Below, piece after piece: positions 35,259 through 43,851 of a stretch of DNA of 64,000 nucleotides. Each line of letters opens with the position of its first letter. Position 1 is the stretch's first letter. Made by a program: the position numbers and the translations under genes. Under the pieces are notes generated by a model, which worked only from the letters and a program-made list of their open reading frames with translations, did not search any database and was not told where the DNA came from. This DNA is from Paenibacillus pabuli NBRC 13638 (lineage in GTDB: Bacteria; Bacillota; Bacilli; Paenibacillales; Paenibacillaceae), in the NCBI RefSeq assembly GCF_001514495.1, contig NZ_BCNM01000005.1, positions 124,001 to 188,000 on the forward strand, given 5' to 3'.

Positions 35259-35819
35259 CTAGAGGTAAAATGGATGAACCTTCTCTTCTGAACTGCCATC
35301 AAGTATCCGATAAGAGGACCGTCCCACGTACATGGGAATTTGCAGTTTGTCCAAGTTAACCATCCCGTTGTCCAGAAAGTACTCCGGGTCCTGATACCGC
35401 TGCATCACTTCGCCCGCGATCCATTCATGATCTCCGTACGTTGTGATATCGATCACCTTGCACTCATAAGCAAAGTAAGCATCGGTCAGTATGGGTACAT
35501 CTACCTTGATCCCATCCTCATAATTAATGCTGAACTTTGAGAATTTATCCGTATCTCTTCCACTGAAAGTACCTGCTGCCTGTATCCACTCGGATCGATG
35601 GCCCGGTAGAAAATGGACCCCAAACACCCTGCTCTGCTCTATCAAATGGTAAGAATACGTCTCCTTTCGCAGCGATATGCCGTATATCCCGGGAGACGAC
35701 CCAATATAGGTATGCCAGCCTGAGGCCATTACATTTTGCAATCCCTCATGACGGGATGTGACCACTGCCACCATTCCAGGATACGAATAAAATAACGGTT
35801 CATCTATCGGTTTCCGCAT
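35259..35819 (-). CDS. Flavin reductase-like domain protein (FMN-binding split barrel)
   Basis: Cytoplasmic protein of 186 residues. The N-terminal part (YSYPGMVAVVTSRHEGLQNVMASGWHTYIGSSPGIYGISLRKE) matches the flavin reductase-like family: an FMN-binding beta-barrel in which the flavin sits at a dimer interface. It may transfer electrons from NAD(P)H to flavin or to a partner; the partner is unknown. I use ATG 35819 with GAGAGGTG 6 bases upstream; a longer reading to 35906 has no ribosome site. It is followed by a HAD phosphatase on the same strand. Confidence 0.85.
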   Translation of the reverse strand: MRKPIDEPLFYSYPGMVAVVTSRHEGLQNVMASGWHTYIGSSPGIYGISLRKETYSYHLIEQSRVFGVHFLPGHRSEWIQAAGTFSGRDTDKFSKFSINYEDGIKVDVPILTDAYFAYECKVIDITTYGDHEWIAGEVMQRYQDPEYFLDNGMVNLDKLQIPMYVGRSSYRILDGSSEEKVHPFYL

Positions 35820-35939
35820 TGGATTCACCTCTCCATTGTCAGTTGCTCCCCAGCTTCCAAGGGCACCACTTTTATCCAATATTATACATAAAAAGTAATC
35901 TTTCATCTACAATAATTGCGCACTTTAGTTGTAATAAAA

Positions 35940-35954
35940 CGGCCTAATAGGCCG
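35940..35954 (-). terminator. Terminator after the HAD phosphatase gene
   Basis: CGGCC and GGCCG flank a TAATA loop. TTTTATTAC follows on the minus strand, and the stop codon is 10 bases before it. Confidence 0.6.
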
Positions 35955-35963
35955 CTTGCATTT

Positions 35964-36614
35964 TTACAATACACCGATTTGGGTTTTCAATTCCCTGATA
36001 CTATCAATAACCCGATCCGCCTGAGCTAGTTCATCAGCTTGAGCAAAATCAAAATTGCATCCGATGGAAATTAATCCATTCTCCTTCGCTGCCACAATGT
36101 CAGACAAACGATCACCGATGACCATTCCTTTAGTGACCTTATATTTCTCCATGATGGTGCGGACGAGATCAGTCTTATTCTGTGATGAAATCTGCTGTAT
36201 GCTGAATGTTTCGGTTACCCACTCATCCAGATGATAATAGTTTACGATGGCATTTAAGTATTCAATTTGTCCATTACTCGCTATGTATATTGGTATGCTC
36301 TTCTCTTTGCAATATTGCAAAAGCTCTTCTACGTACGGATACAGTGCACCATGGCCTGCCTCAATATTCGCAATCAATCTCTCATGAAACCATTCATTTG
36401 CTTGATGTCTGATGTGATCCGAGTAGCCCGGCAATAGGTTCTCCCAGACGACCGGTAGAGGAACTCCCATAATTTCACGGTACTTTTCCACAGGTGTCTC
36501 CTGCTCCCATAATCCCTTTGTTCTCAGAAGATTAAAAGTGTCATGCAGTGAATTTTCCAATATTCTATCTGTTTGAAATAGCGTTCCATCCATATCAAAA
36601 ATCAATGAAAACAT
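35964..36614 (-). CDS. HAD superfamily hydrolase (Gph/phosphatase-like)
   Basis: Cytoplasmic phosphatase of 216 residues. Motif I is FDMDGTLFQTD, motif II IYIASNGQIEYL, and the later GMVIGDRLSDIVAAKENG supplies the Lys and the Mg-binding Asp residues of motifs III and IV. A helical cap of about 70 residues lies between motifs I and II, as in phosphoglycolate or beta-phosphoglucomutase-like enzymes. The substrate cannot be predicted. AAGGAGG precedes the ATG. Confidence 0.88.
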   Translation of the reverse strand: MFSLIFDMDGTLFQTDRILENSLHDTFNLLRTKGLWEQETPVEKYREIMGVPLPVVWENLLPGYSDHIRHQANEWFHERLIANIEAGHGALYPYVEELLQYCKEKSIPIYIASNGQIEYLNAIVNYYHLDEWVTETFSIQQISSQNKTDLVRTIMEKYKVTKGMVIGDRLSDIVAAKENGLISIGCNFDFAQADELAQADRVIDSIRELKTQIGVL

Positions 36615-36855
36615 AAGTTCATGTTCCTCCTTATAATCAGCACATATATCGAAATAAAATGGTCACTCTACATTAGTGAAGCCACTATTCATCAACATAC
36701 GTGAATACCTATCATTTTACAACTCTTCTACATTTTCTAGATGTCCTGACAGAAATCACTTCCATATTCCAAGATTGGTTATGAACTGCCTCTCATTCGT
36801 CCATACTATAACCTACGAATAAAACGTCATCACGTATGGCAGGGGAGGAAGCACC

Positions 36856-38616
36856 ATGAACCGGAAAAACCCGCATCATCTCAATCAACCTGCAGCAGAA
36901 TTACCCGTTCCACTTGAATTCGACCGAAGTTGGCTGACCCAACTGGAGTCCAGACTCGATAAAGGCGGCCCATGGGGCGATTACAGACTCTTTCAGCTTG
37001 GCATTCAAGCGGAAGAGACCAATTTGATTCCCAACTTTGATGAAATCCAATGCCTGAAGCATTTACAGGGACTTACCCCGCTTCCACACCAGATGGATAC
37101 TGCACGCAGAGTACTGTTTGAAATGTCGGGACGTGCCATTCTCGCCGATGAGGTGGGACTTGGCAAAACGATTGAAGCTGGCCTGATTTTGAAAGAATAT
37201 ATGGTCCGTGGTCTCGTATCCAAAGTGCTCATTCTTGTGCCTGCATCCCTTGTACTTCAATGGGTCCGTGAACTGAATTCCAAATTTGGCATCCCTGCGA
37301 TTGCACAGAAAAAAGCGTATTCCTGGCAAAATGAAATTGTGGTTGCCTCCATGGATACAGCGAAGCGTGATCCACATAAAGATTTGCTGCTGAATACGGA
37401 TTACGACATGATTATTATCGACGAGGCCCATAAGCTCAAAAATAAAAAAACGACCAACTATCAATTCATGCTTAAGTTACGGAAAAAGTACTGCCTTTTG
37501 CTCACGGCTACGCCGGTTCAGAATGACATGAGCGAGCTGTTCAATCTCATTAACCTGCTCAAGCCGGGACAGCTTGGTCGTCAAGGTGATTTTGCGGCCA
37601 ATTTTGTCGTCGACAAACGTATTCCGAAAAATCAGGAGCAGCTCAAGGATGAGTTGTCCAAAGTCATGATCCGTAACCGACGCGGCGAAGGGCCTGTTCA
37701 ATTCACCAAACGGAATGTGTCCAATGTGAATTTGCAGTTATCGGCCGAAGAACAGGCACTTTATGATGGTGTAACTTCCTTTGTGAAAGATCAGTATCAG
37801 GAAGCGGGTGGCAACCTGAGCAGCATGCTTTCCCTGGTGACGTTGCAGCGAGAAGTATGCAGCAGCCGGGATGCCGTATTTGTAACACTGGTCAATCTGT
37901 CGAAGAAACTACCACTGGACTCCCCGCTTCGGGACAAGATCTGGGAACTGGTTGCACATATTAAAGCGATCAAGGAAAATACCAAGGCTGAGAAAACGAT
38001 GGAACTCGTTCGTAACATGAATGAGAAAGTTATTATTTTCACCGAATATCGTGCTACGCAGGAGTACTTGCTTAATTATTTTCGCAACAACGGCCTGACC
38101 GCTGTTCCCTACCGGGGCGGCATGAACCGTGGTAAAAAAGACTGGATGATGGACCTCTTCCGCGGCCGTGTGCAGGCGATGATTGCAACTGAAGCGGGTG
38201 GTGAGGGAATCAACCTTCAATTTTGCCATCACATGATCAACTTCGATCTGCCCTGGAATCCCATGCGTGTAGAGCAGCGGATCGGCCGCGTACACCGATT
38301 GGGGCAGCAGAATGATGTGAACATCTACAACCTCTCAACGACAGGTACAATCGAGGAGCATATTCTGAATCTGCTGCATGAGAAAATCAATATGTTTGAA
38401 ATGGTCATCGGTGGACTGGATGTCATTCTGGAACGGCTGGAGAAGAAAGAGTCCATTGAGAAAAGTCTGTACAAAATTATGCTTGAGTCACAAAACGAAG
38501 AGGATATACGCCGTAAAATGGACTCGCTTGGACAATCACTGAACTCTATTCAGCGTGAAGTGGCAGATGAGGCACCCGCCGTATCCGGTCTTGACCTTCG
38601 CAAAGGAGGTCTCTAA
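36856..38616 (+). CDS. yqhH: SNF2-type ATPase/helicase (YqhH family)
   Basis: Protein of 586 residues in the Swi2/Snf2 branch of superfamily 2. Motif I is ILADEVGLGKTIEAGLIL, motif II IIDEAHKLKN, motif III LLLTATPVQN, and the C-terminal half contains IATEAGGEGINLQFC and QRIGRVHRLGQQNDV (motifs V-VI). Such proteins move on DNA with ATP and displace or remodel bound proteins, or in bacteria recycle RNA polymerase. Bacillus YqhH is close in length (about 560). GGGGAGG precedes the ATG. It lies directly before yqhG with a 2-base gap, so they are co-translated. Confidence 0.93.
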   Translation: MNRKNPHHLNQPAAELPVPLEFDRSWLTQLESRLDKGGPWGDYRLFQLGIQAEETNLIPNFDEIQCLKHLQGLTPLPHQMDTARRVLFEMSGRAILADEVGLGKTIEAGLILKEYMVRGLVSKVLILVPASLVLQWVRELNSKFGIPAIAQKKAYSWQNEIVVASMDTAKRDPHKDLLLNTDYDMIIIDEAHKLKNKKTTNYQFMLKLRKKYCLLLTATPVQNDMSELFNLINLLKPGQLGRQGDFAANFVVDKRIPKNQEQLKDELSKVMIRNRRGEGPVQFTKRNVSNVNLQLSAEEQALYDGVTSFVKDQYQEAGGNLSSMLSLVTLQREVCSSRDAVFVTLVNLSKKLPLDSPLRDKIWELVAHIKAIKENTKAEKTMELVRNMNEKVIIFTEYRATQEYLLNYFRNNGLTAVPYRGGMNRGKKDWMMDLFRGRVQAMIATEAGGEGINLQFCHHMINFDLPWNPMRVEQRIGRVHRLGQQNDVNIYNLSTTGTIEEHILNLLHEKINMFEMVIGGLDVILERLEKKESIEKSLYKIMLESQNEEDIRRKMDSLGQSLNSIQREVADEAPAVSGLDLRKGGL

Positions 38617-38618
38617 TC

Positions 38619-39833
38619 ATGACCATGTCGCCCCATGAAGTGCAAGCTTACGTTCTCACTTACCTGGAAACGCTCGATTGTCAGATCATGGAGCGGTCTC
38701 CTGCCCATGTAACGGTAAAGCTATCTCCAGAAGCCGACAAGGCGTTAACCAACCGTCCGTATTATTGGGGATTTGTCGAGCGTACCGGAGCACCTGCGGA
38801 GACAATGTCTTTTACGTTTGTATTTGATCCGGACGCCTATCAGCAAGCATTGGAAGCTGCTGAAGCAAAGGCTGCACAATCCGCTCCAACAGCAGGTACA
38901 AGTCCCGGCACCGAAGCGCCAAAAGATACGATTCTCGGCAGGTACTTCGGCATTGTCCCTTCTCTCCCCCAACTAGGACCCGGACGAATTTTAAAAGAAG
39001 ATGTGGTATATGGCAGTCGCAGGTTACAACAGATCTTCAATGCAGCCCGTGAAGGCGGCGCATATGTAAATCTGTTCGAACAGGCTGCAAAACGGCAATT
39101 GCGCGCTACCGCACCGGCGGTATATGAACCGTGGCTTGGTGTCTGCTTCAAAGTGGAATTTGCCTGTGATTTGAAGCGGGAGGAACTGCATTTTATTGGG
39201 ATCTCCCTTCGTACAGGGGAAATTATCGAGAAATTCGGCTCCAAGCTGAACAAACGTGACCTTAGTCCAAGGCTGGCAGAGAATATGCACGTACAGACAG
39301 CCAAGATATCGTTAACCGATGCCGGGGCTGCTCTGGAGTCTCATTTGACGAACCGCTTATTGAAACTCGATTATAGCTGGGCTGAGAAAGCCAAAGAGCG
39401 GCTTGATCTGGAACTCGCTGTTGTGGATACCTACTATGAAGCGGTTCTTAGAGAAGACACGCCTGAGGTTGATGCGGATAGGCTCTCTGATTCCAGTAGA
39501 GAGGATAAAGCCTCTGATAAAGAAGAGGCCGGGCCATCTCCCCATATTCCCCCTTCTCGCTCCGGAACCTCTCGAATCCAGAACGTACATTTACAGCCAA
39601 TTGAACTAACTGGCGTGATGAGCGGATCTGATGTCGAACTTGCAGCTGAATCTGCTGTTCAGGCAGAAATCGAACCGGATACGGACCCTGAACAGGATAA
39701 AGCCCGACAAGCCGTAATGGACCGTGAGGCCATGAAGCTGCAATACGAGACGCGCCGTACCGAGATGATCTGGCAATATGAACCTAAAGTGAAGGTGACC
39801 GCCATTAGCAGCGGCATGTTTCATTTGAGATAG
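38619..39833 (+). CDS. yqhG: YqhG family protein
   Basis: Protein of 404 residues. The first 280 or so match the YqhG family (VQAYVLTYLETLDCQIMERSPAHVTVKL, RPYYWGFVERTGAP, YVNLFEQAAKR). The rest is a more acidic tail rich in Glu, Asp, Ser and Pro that ends in a basic piece. Bacillus YqhG is about 260 residues, so this copy carries a C-terminal extension. Function unknown; it is always found next to yqhH, which suggests a partner of the Snf2 ATPase. AAAGGAGG lies 9 bases before the ATG. Confidence 0.88.
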   Translation: MTMSPHEVQAYVLTYLETLDCQIMERSPAHVTVKLSPEADKALTNRPYYWGFVERTGAPAETMSFTFVFDPDAYQQALEAAEAKAAQSAPTAGTSPGTEAPKDTILGRYFGIVPSLPQLGPGRILKEDVVYGSRRLQQIFNAAREGGAYVNLFEQAAKRQLRATAPAVYEPWLGVCFKVEFACDLKREELHFIGISLRTGEIIEKFGSKLNKRDLSPRLAENMHVQTAKISLTDAGAALESHLTNRLLKLDYSWAEKAKERLDLELAVVDTYYEAVLREDTPEVDADRLSDSSREDKASDKEEAGPSPHIPPSRSGTSRIQNVHLQPIELTGVMSGSDVELAAESAVQAEIEPDTDPEQDKARQAVMDREAMKLQYETRRTEMIWQYEPKVKVTAISSGMFHLR

Positions 39834-39842
39834 ACGACGAGG

Positions 39843-39879
39843 ACACTACTTTTCCCGCAAATGACGGCAAAAGTAGTGT
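39843..39879 (+). terminator. Terminator of the yqhH-yqhG operon
   Basis: ACACTACTTTT and AAAAGTAGTGT are perfect 11-base arms with a 15-base loop, followed by TTTATT. Confidence 0.8.
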
Positions 39880-39899
39880 TTATTCATGAGTGGCAGCCC

Positions 39900-39931
39900 G
39901 ACAGGTTGCAGCAACCTTTGCAGAGCCTGTC
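39900..39931 (+). other. Nested inverted repeats before the secreted-protein gene
   Basis: GACAGG and CCTGTC flank an inner hairpin GGTTG-CAG-CAACC. In RNA this would fold as a stem within a stem, about 85 bases before the ATG at 40016. It does not match a riboswitch I know. Confidence 0.3.
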
Positions 39932-40015
39932 CTCTAGAATGAAACTAGAAACGATCATGTAACGAATACAGCTTCTATTCGTCATGATATGTACTCGAGA
40001 AGAGGCGGTGTTCGC

Positions 40016-41059
40016 ATGAAACGACCCTTTCACCCCGCGTGGAACCTAATACGACGAATTACAGGCATTGCTGTGTGCCTTCTGTGTGTAAATCCCCTGC
40101 TCCCTTTGCTTCAAGCAGAAGGTGCAGGTATTCAAGATGGATCTGAATCGCTACAATCCTTAACCATTACCCAAAGTACGGCTGTGCTCCATTCAGATAC
40201 AATGGCCCCAGATACGGTTCAACAGTTTGCACGCGAACAAGCGCTCATTCTTGGGTCTGAAGCGACCGGGAAACGTTGGAAACAGGCTGAATTGGACTTT
40301 TACCCTCTGGGTCCAGGTACGCGCAGTTGGCTTGTATACGCTGATGTTGAAGGGTCTCCCGTAGGTTATATGATTATTTCAGCGGACCTACAGGGGCAGT
40401 TGCAGCTCAGTGAATATGGTCAGGGAGAACAGCGGCCTTACAGCAGTTCCTTGTTGGATCAAGCGTTGGATAAACAGCAATTGAACCTGCAAAATCTTAT
40501 TACTGGTGGAGGAGAGCTTCATTTGCGTTATGCTCCTCCACTGCTCGCCTATTGGAAAGTGGTAAGACCCGATGCTGATGCAATTTATATCGACGCAACC
40601 AATGGTGATATCTTGCCAGTGGGGATTCTAAATGCACTGGAAGTGGATTCACAGACCACGAAACGGCTCCACTCCATCACCCCACTGTCTGGACAAGTAT
40701 CGCTCATCACGGCGGAACCATCAAAAGTCTCCACGTTATCTGTGGATTCGATGCATCTGCAATCCGTGTTTAATCCCGCGGACAATCTAATATGGATTAC
40801 GTCCAAGGCAGTCTCAATCACCGGAGTGGTGGCATTGAATCTGCAATGGAAGGCAGATAGTAAGATCGTTTACTCTGCGGATCATCAAAATGTTTTCTAT
40901 GGTGGGCCTTTGCCTGTCAGCGGGTATCAGATCTGGCGTGATGACCACGGAACAGCTCAAATACAATATGTAGCTATTGGCGGGCATACTTCGGTGAGGA
41001 GATTAGTACCTCTTCAGACCTTGCTACGGGATGGACATTTCTATGCCATCAAGCCCTAA
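40016..41059 (+). CDS. Secreted protein of unknown function with PepSY-like stretch
   Basis: Exported protein of 347 residues. A signal peptide covers about residues 1-37 (RRITGIAVCLLCVNPLLPLLQAEG). The middle contains EQALILGSEATGKRWKQAELDF followed by SWLVYADVEGSPVGYMIISADLQGQLQL, reminiscent of PepSY-type repeats, though I cannot assign it firmly. There are no Cys motifs or catalytic residues that I recognise. It stands between the yqhH-yqhG operon and a short transmembrane protein. ATG 40016 is preceded by GAAGAGGCGG. Confidence 0.75.
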   Translation: MKRPFHPAWNLIRRITGIAVCLLCVNPLLPLLQAEGAGIQDGSESLQSLTITQSTAVLHSDTMAPDTVQQFAREQALILGSEATGKRWKQAELDFYPLGPGTRSWLVYADVEGSPVGYMIISADLQGQLQLSEYGQGEQRPYSSSLLDQALDKQQLNLQNLITGGGELHLRYAPPLLAYWKVVRPDADAIYIDATNGDILPVGILNALEVDSQTTKRLHSITPLSGQVSLITAEPSKVSTLSVDSMHLQSVFNPADNLIWITSKAVSITGVVALNLQWKADSKIVYSADHQNVFYGGPLPVSGYQIWRDDHGTAQIQYVAIGGHTSVRRLVPLQTLLRDGHFYAIKP

Positions 41060-41116
41060 GCATTCCAAATATGATATTATAAGGTATATTCTTCTTATTT
41101 GAACATTGGAGTGTTG

Positions 41117-41518
41117 ATGATAGTGAAACGATTTGGAATCATGACCGGAATCGGTGTAGTTGTTTTTTTCCTGATTGGCCTGTTGTTTATGAACTCTTAT
41201 ATCCATAATACCGGAGCAGAGAACGTACAGATGATGGAAACGTTAAGTACAACGGACCAAGCCATCGGTTTTGTGGAAATAGACGAGCACGGAAATGGCA
41301 TCTATTTGACGAAAAAAACTCTTCCGGAGTCCGTCGAACTTTTAAGATCAAGAATGGCTGAACAAGGCTGGACTTATACGGCTCAGGAAGGATCAGGATA
41401 TTTTTTTGAAAAGGATAATCAGACGGTTGTATTGACAACGACGGTATGGCAACGAAAGTACAGACAGATTAAAGTACAGCATAATATTGTGAATGTAGCT
41501 GATGTCCACAACAAATAA
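41117..41518 (+). CDS. Membrane-anchored protein of unknown function
   Basis: A 133-residue protein with one N-terminal transmembrane helix (about 9-30, GIGVVVFFLIGLLFMN) and an extracytoplasmic domain of about 100 residues. I do not recognise a family. GGAG lies 5 bases before ATG 41117; GTG 41123 is an alternative. It follows the secreted protein gene by 57 bases and ends at a strong terminator. Confidence 0.7.
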   Translation: MIVKRFGIMTGIGVVVFFLIGLLFMNSYIHNTGAENVQMMETLSTTDQAIGFVEIDEHGNGIYLTKKTLPESVELLRSRMAEQGWTYTAQEGSGYFFEKDNQTVVLTTTVWQRKYRQIKVQHNIVNVADVHNK

Positions 41519-41552
41519 GACGCCTTCCTCTGCTTCATAGGAATGCGTCTTT
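41517..41552 (+). terminator. Terminator after the 41117 gene
   Basis: AAGACGC-TTCCT pairs with AGGAA-GCGTCTT, with one mismatch, followed by TTTTCTTTG. Confidence 0.8.
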
Positions 41553-41585
41553 TTCTTTGAGATCAGATATAAGGCTGATCCATAA

Positions 41586-41810
41586 TTATCCTTTACCTGA
41601 AGAGCTTGGTTTCTCCCTATTTTCCTGCGAATGTATTGCTTTTTCCTTTTTCCCAACCCATAGGGATACGGCAAAAGGAATCATTCCGAACCACTTCATC
41701 GTCCAAGGCTCTTTGATCTTCGTGCGTCCTTTACGTTCCTCTTTGGGTGTGTCGATATAATGAACGACTCGCTCTGTAATGTATTTCACCAACTCGTCGC
41801 TTTTGGCCAT
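41586..41810 (-). CDS. yqzE: YqzE family protein
   Basis: Small membrane-associated protein of 74 residues that matches Bacillus YqzE: DELVKYITERVVHYIDTPKEERK followed by KEPWTMKWFGMIPFAVSLWVGKK, with one hydrophobic segment at the end of this block. The function is unknown; in Bacillus the gene lies next to the comG competence operon, which is not in this window. GGGAGG precedes the ATG. It is divergent from the amidase gene at 42004. Confidence 0.85.
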   Translation of the reverse strand: MAKSDELVKYITERVVHYIDTPKEERKGRTKIKEPWTMKWFGMIPFAVSLWVGKKEKAIHSQENREKPSSSGKG

Positions 41811-41825
41811 AAACTTACCTCCCGT

Positions 41826-41846
41826 AGCTCCGGCAAAGCCGGGGCT
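41826..41846. promoter_or_regulatory. GC-rich hairpin upstream of yqzE
   Basis: AGCTCCGGC and GCCGGGGCT flank AAA with one mismatch, 16-36 bases before the yqzE start. It may be an attenuator in the yqzE leader. Confidence 0.35.
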
Positions 41847-42003
41847 TATGTTATCCCTATTGTGTGCAGAAGAGATCCGAGATAAACATTTTTTTTGCTG
41901 TAAAGAGTATGAAAACTACAAGAATGCACAGTCTAATGCCAAAGGTATCCATCCGGCCTTTATTGCCTATAGATGCCTATTTCAAGAAGGAGCGTGTATT
42001 CTC

Positions 42004-42777
42004 ATGTATAAGCTGCTGGCCGCATCGATGGCATTGCTAATCAGTATTCTTTGCGTCCCCCTGACTTCTCGCGTCGCCACGGCGCAATTCGCCTTACCCG
42101 ATCTTCCTACATTCCATTCGCAACAATCACCCCTAAGCCCATCCATGCTGCCGGTAACCGATGGGGATGCCTATCGCTCCACCCACCATGCGTTTGCAGC
42201 ACCTGTCATCCTTTTGGACGTTGGTCATGGCGGCATTGACGGTGGAACAACAGACCATGGCGTACTGGAAAAAGACATCAATCTAGCCATTAGCCAGAAG
42301 GTGTATCTCCTGCTTCGCAGCAAGGGTTATGCAGTCATCATCAACCGACTCGGCGATTATGCGCTGAGTGACGAAAATCGCTGGTTAAACAGTCGCTCAC
42401 GTCACCGCAGGGATTTGGCTCAACGCAAGAGCCTCAGCGAAGAGGTGAGCACTGATATCGTTGTCAGCATCCATGCCAACTGGAGCCCCCGATCGGAAGC
42501 GCGAGGTCCGGTCGTTTTACATCAGAACGAGGGACGCAGCTATCTGCTCGCAGACTCCATTCAGAGTCAGCTTAATCAATTGTACGGAAGCAAACATGAC
42601 GTATCCTGGGGCAAACCCTTTTATCTGTTAAATCATGTAAAACAACCGGCTGTAATTGTCGAAACCGGATTTCTAAGCAATGCCCGCGATCGTGACATGA
42701 TTAGCAATCCGAAAGAACAGAAACGGATCGCACAGTCCATAGCAAGCGGCATTATTTATTATCTGTCGGCAGTTTAA
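42004..42777 (+). CDS. N-acetylmuramoyl-L-alanine amidase (Amidase_3), exported
   Basis: Peptidoglycan hydrolase of 257 residues. A signal or anchor segment (about 3-22, LLAASMALLISILCVPLTS) precedes an Amidase_3 domain. Zn ligands are visible: His in LDVGHGGIDGG, Glu in VLEKDINLAIS, His in VVSIHANWS, and the catalytic Glu in VETGFLSNARD. It cleaves the bond between muramic acid and the peptide stem. The length is close to that of CwlD of sporulation, but the role is not proven. AAGGAG lies 11 bases before the ATG. It is convergent with, and overlaps by 26 bases, the next gene. Confidence 0.93.
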   Translation: MYKLLAASMALLISILCVPLTSRVATAQFALPDLPTFHSQQSPLSPSMLPVTDGDAYRSTHHAFAAPVILLDVGHGGIDGGTTDHGVLEKDINLAISQKVYLLLRSKGYAVIINRLGDYALSDENRWLNSRSRHRRDLAQRKSLSEEVSTDIVVSIHANWSPRSEARGPVVLHQNEGRSYLLADSIQSQLNQLYGSKHDVSWGKPFYLLNHVKQPAVIVETGFLSNARDRDMISNPKEQKRIAQSIASGIIYYLSAV

Positions 42778-43636
42778 GCTCCGGCTTCCAATGCCACACA
42801 TCATGAACCAGATCGCCAATACCAACGAACTCGATCTGACCTTTGAGCCGGGAGACGGATTCATGAACTACAGCTGATGTGTTCATTCCGGTATGTCCAA
42901 CATGCCCGATAACCACACACACATCTTTATCTAGAGCACGCTGAGCCGCAAGATCCATTTGTTTGCGAATATGCGGTTTGGAATTATGATCGTCCAAAAA
43001 AATGTCATTCCCAACTGGGGGCATGCCTTTAGTCACTGCCAATTCTCCAACCACGGAGCGAAAGTTGGTACGGCTATCGACAAAAAACAAACCACGCTCT
43101 TGACAAACGTCCAATACAATGGACATGATGCGTTTATCGGATGTAATTTTGGATCCCATATGGTTGTTCATGCCAATTGCATATGGGACATCGTCAATGG
43201 CTTTCTCCACTCGGTCACGGATTTCTTCGTCCGTCAGATTGGATGTGATCGCACCTGGACCCAACCATTCGGGCCTTCCCTTCTTGGGCTCCATGGGCAT
43301 GTGGACAATCACATCCTTCCCTTTTTCATGTGCTGCGATTGCGTCTTTCTTTGTCGTTTGCAAAAAAGGCATCACCGCTACCGTTAGCTTCACAGGAGTC
43401 GCCAAAATTTCTGCCGTCCCTTTCATGTCATTTCCGACATCATCAATGATAATCGCCATTCTATGCTGTGATTTATCTCCGGAAGTATGTGAAGAGATCT
43501 GATGTGGTACATGCTGTGAATCCGCACTACTGTAAGGCAGATTTCCTCCATTGACTATTAATATCAAACCGACTAACACTACTGACATCTTCACTTTCCA
43601 GGAGCATGACCACCCTTTTCGCCCAGCCTTATTCAT
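42752..43636 (-). CDS. YibQ-like divergent polysaccharide deacetylase, exported
   Basis: Exported protein of 294 residues. A transmembrane/signal segment (about 16-34, KMSVVLVGLILIVNGGNL) is followed by a divergent polysaccharide deacetylase domain: MAIIIDDVGND, VIVHMPMEP, GMNNHMGSKIT, FFVDSRTN and VIGHVGHTG. The metal and catalytic residues of this family (Asp-Asp, His-His, Asp) can be seen. The substrate is unknown, presumably a cell-envelope polysaccharide. ATG 43636 has AAAGGAGG 9 bases upstream. Confidence 0.9.
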   Translation of the reverse strand: MNKAGRKGWSCSWKVKMSVVLVGLILIVNGGNLPYSSADSQHVPHQISSHTSGDKSQHRMAIIIDDVGNDMKGTAEILATPVKLTVAVMPFLQTTKKDAIAAHEKGKDVIVHMPMEPKKGRPEWLGPGAITSNLTDEEIRDRVEKAIDDVPYAIGMNNHMGSKITSDKRIMSIVLDVCQERGLFFVDSRTNFRSVVGELAVTKGMPPVGNDIFLDDHNSKPHIRKQMDLAAQRALDKDVCVVIGHVGHTGMNTSAVVHESVSRLKGQIEFVGIGDLVHDVWHWKPELKLPTDNK

Positions 43637-43795
43637 CCATCGTTCCCTCCTTTGTTCTGTTCCATCATTATTTGAACAATGAAGGGGGAATATGTAGACC
43701 AAAAAAACCTGTTCATTCCAATGAAAAACGTAAAATCGCAGTATTGGACTGGCACAAGCGGTATTGACGGGGCATTTGTATAATGCGGTCTTAAA

Positions 43796-43831
43796 TAAGA
43801 AGCGTCCCTAACCATGCCAGGACGCTTCTTA
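43796..43831. terminator. Terminator after the third solute-binding protein gene
   Basis: TAAGAAGCGTCC and GGACGCTTCTTA are perfect 12-base arms around a 12-base loop. Confidence 0.8.
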
Positions 43832-43851
43832 TTACCAAAATTACTCTTCAA

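Noticed and set aside
39834..40015. Possible glycine riboswitch, since yqhH neighbours gcvT in Bacillus
   Set aside because: The conserved glycine riboswitch core is absent and no gcvT gene follows.
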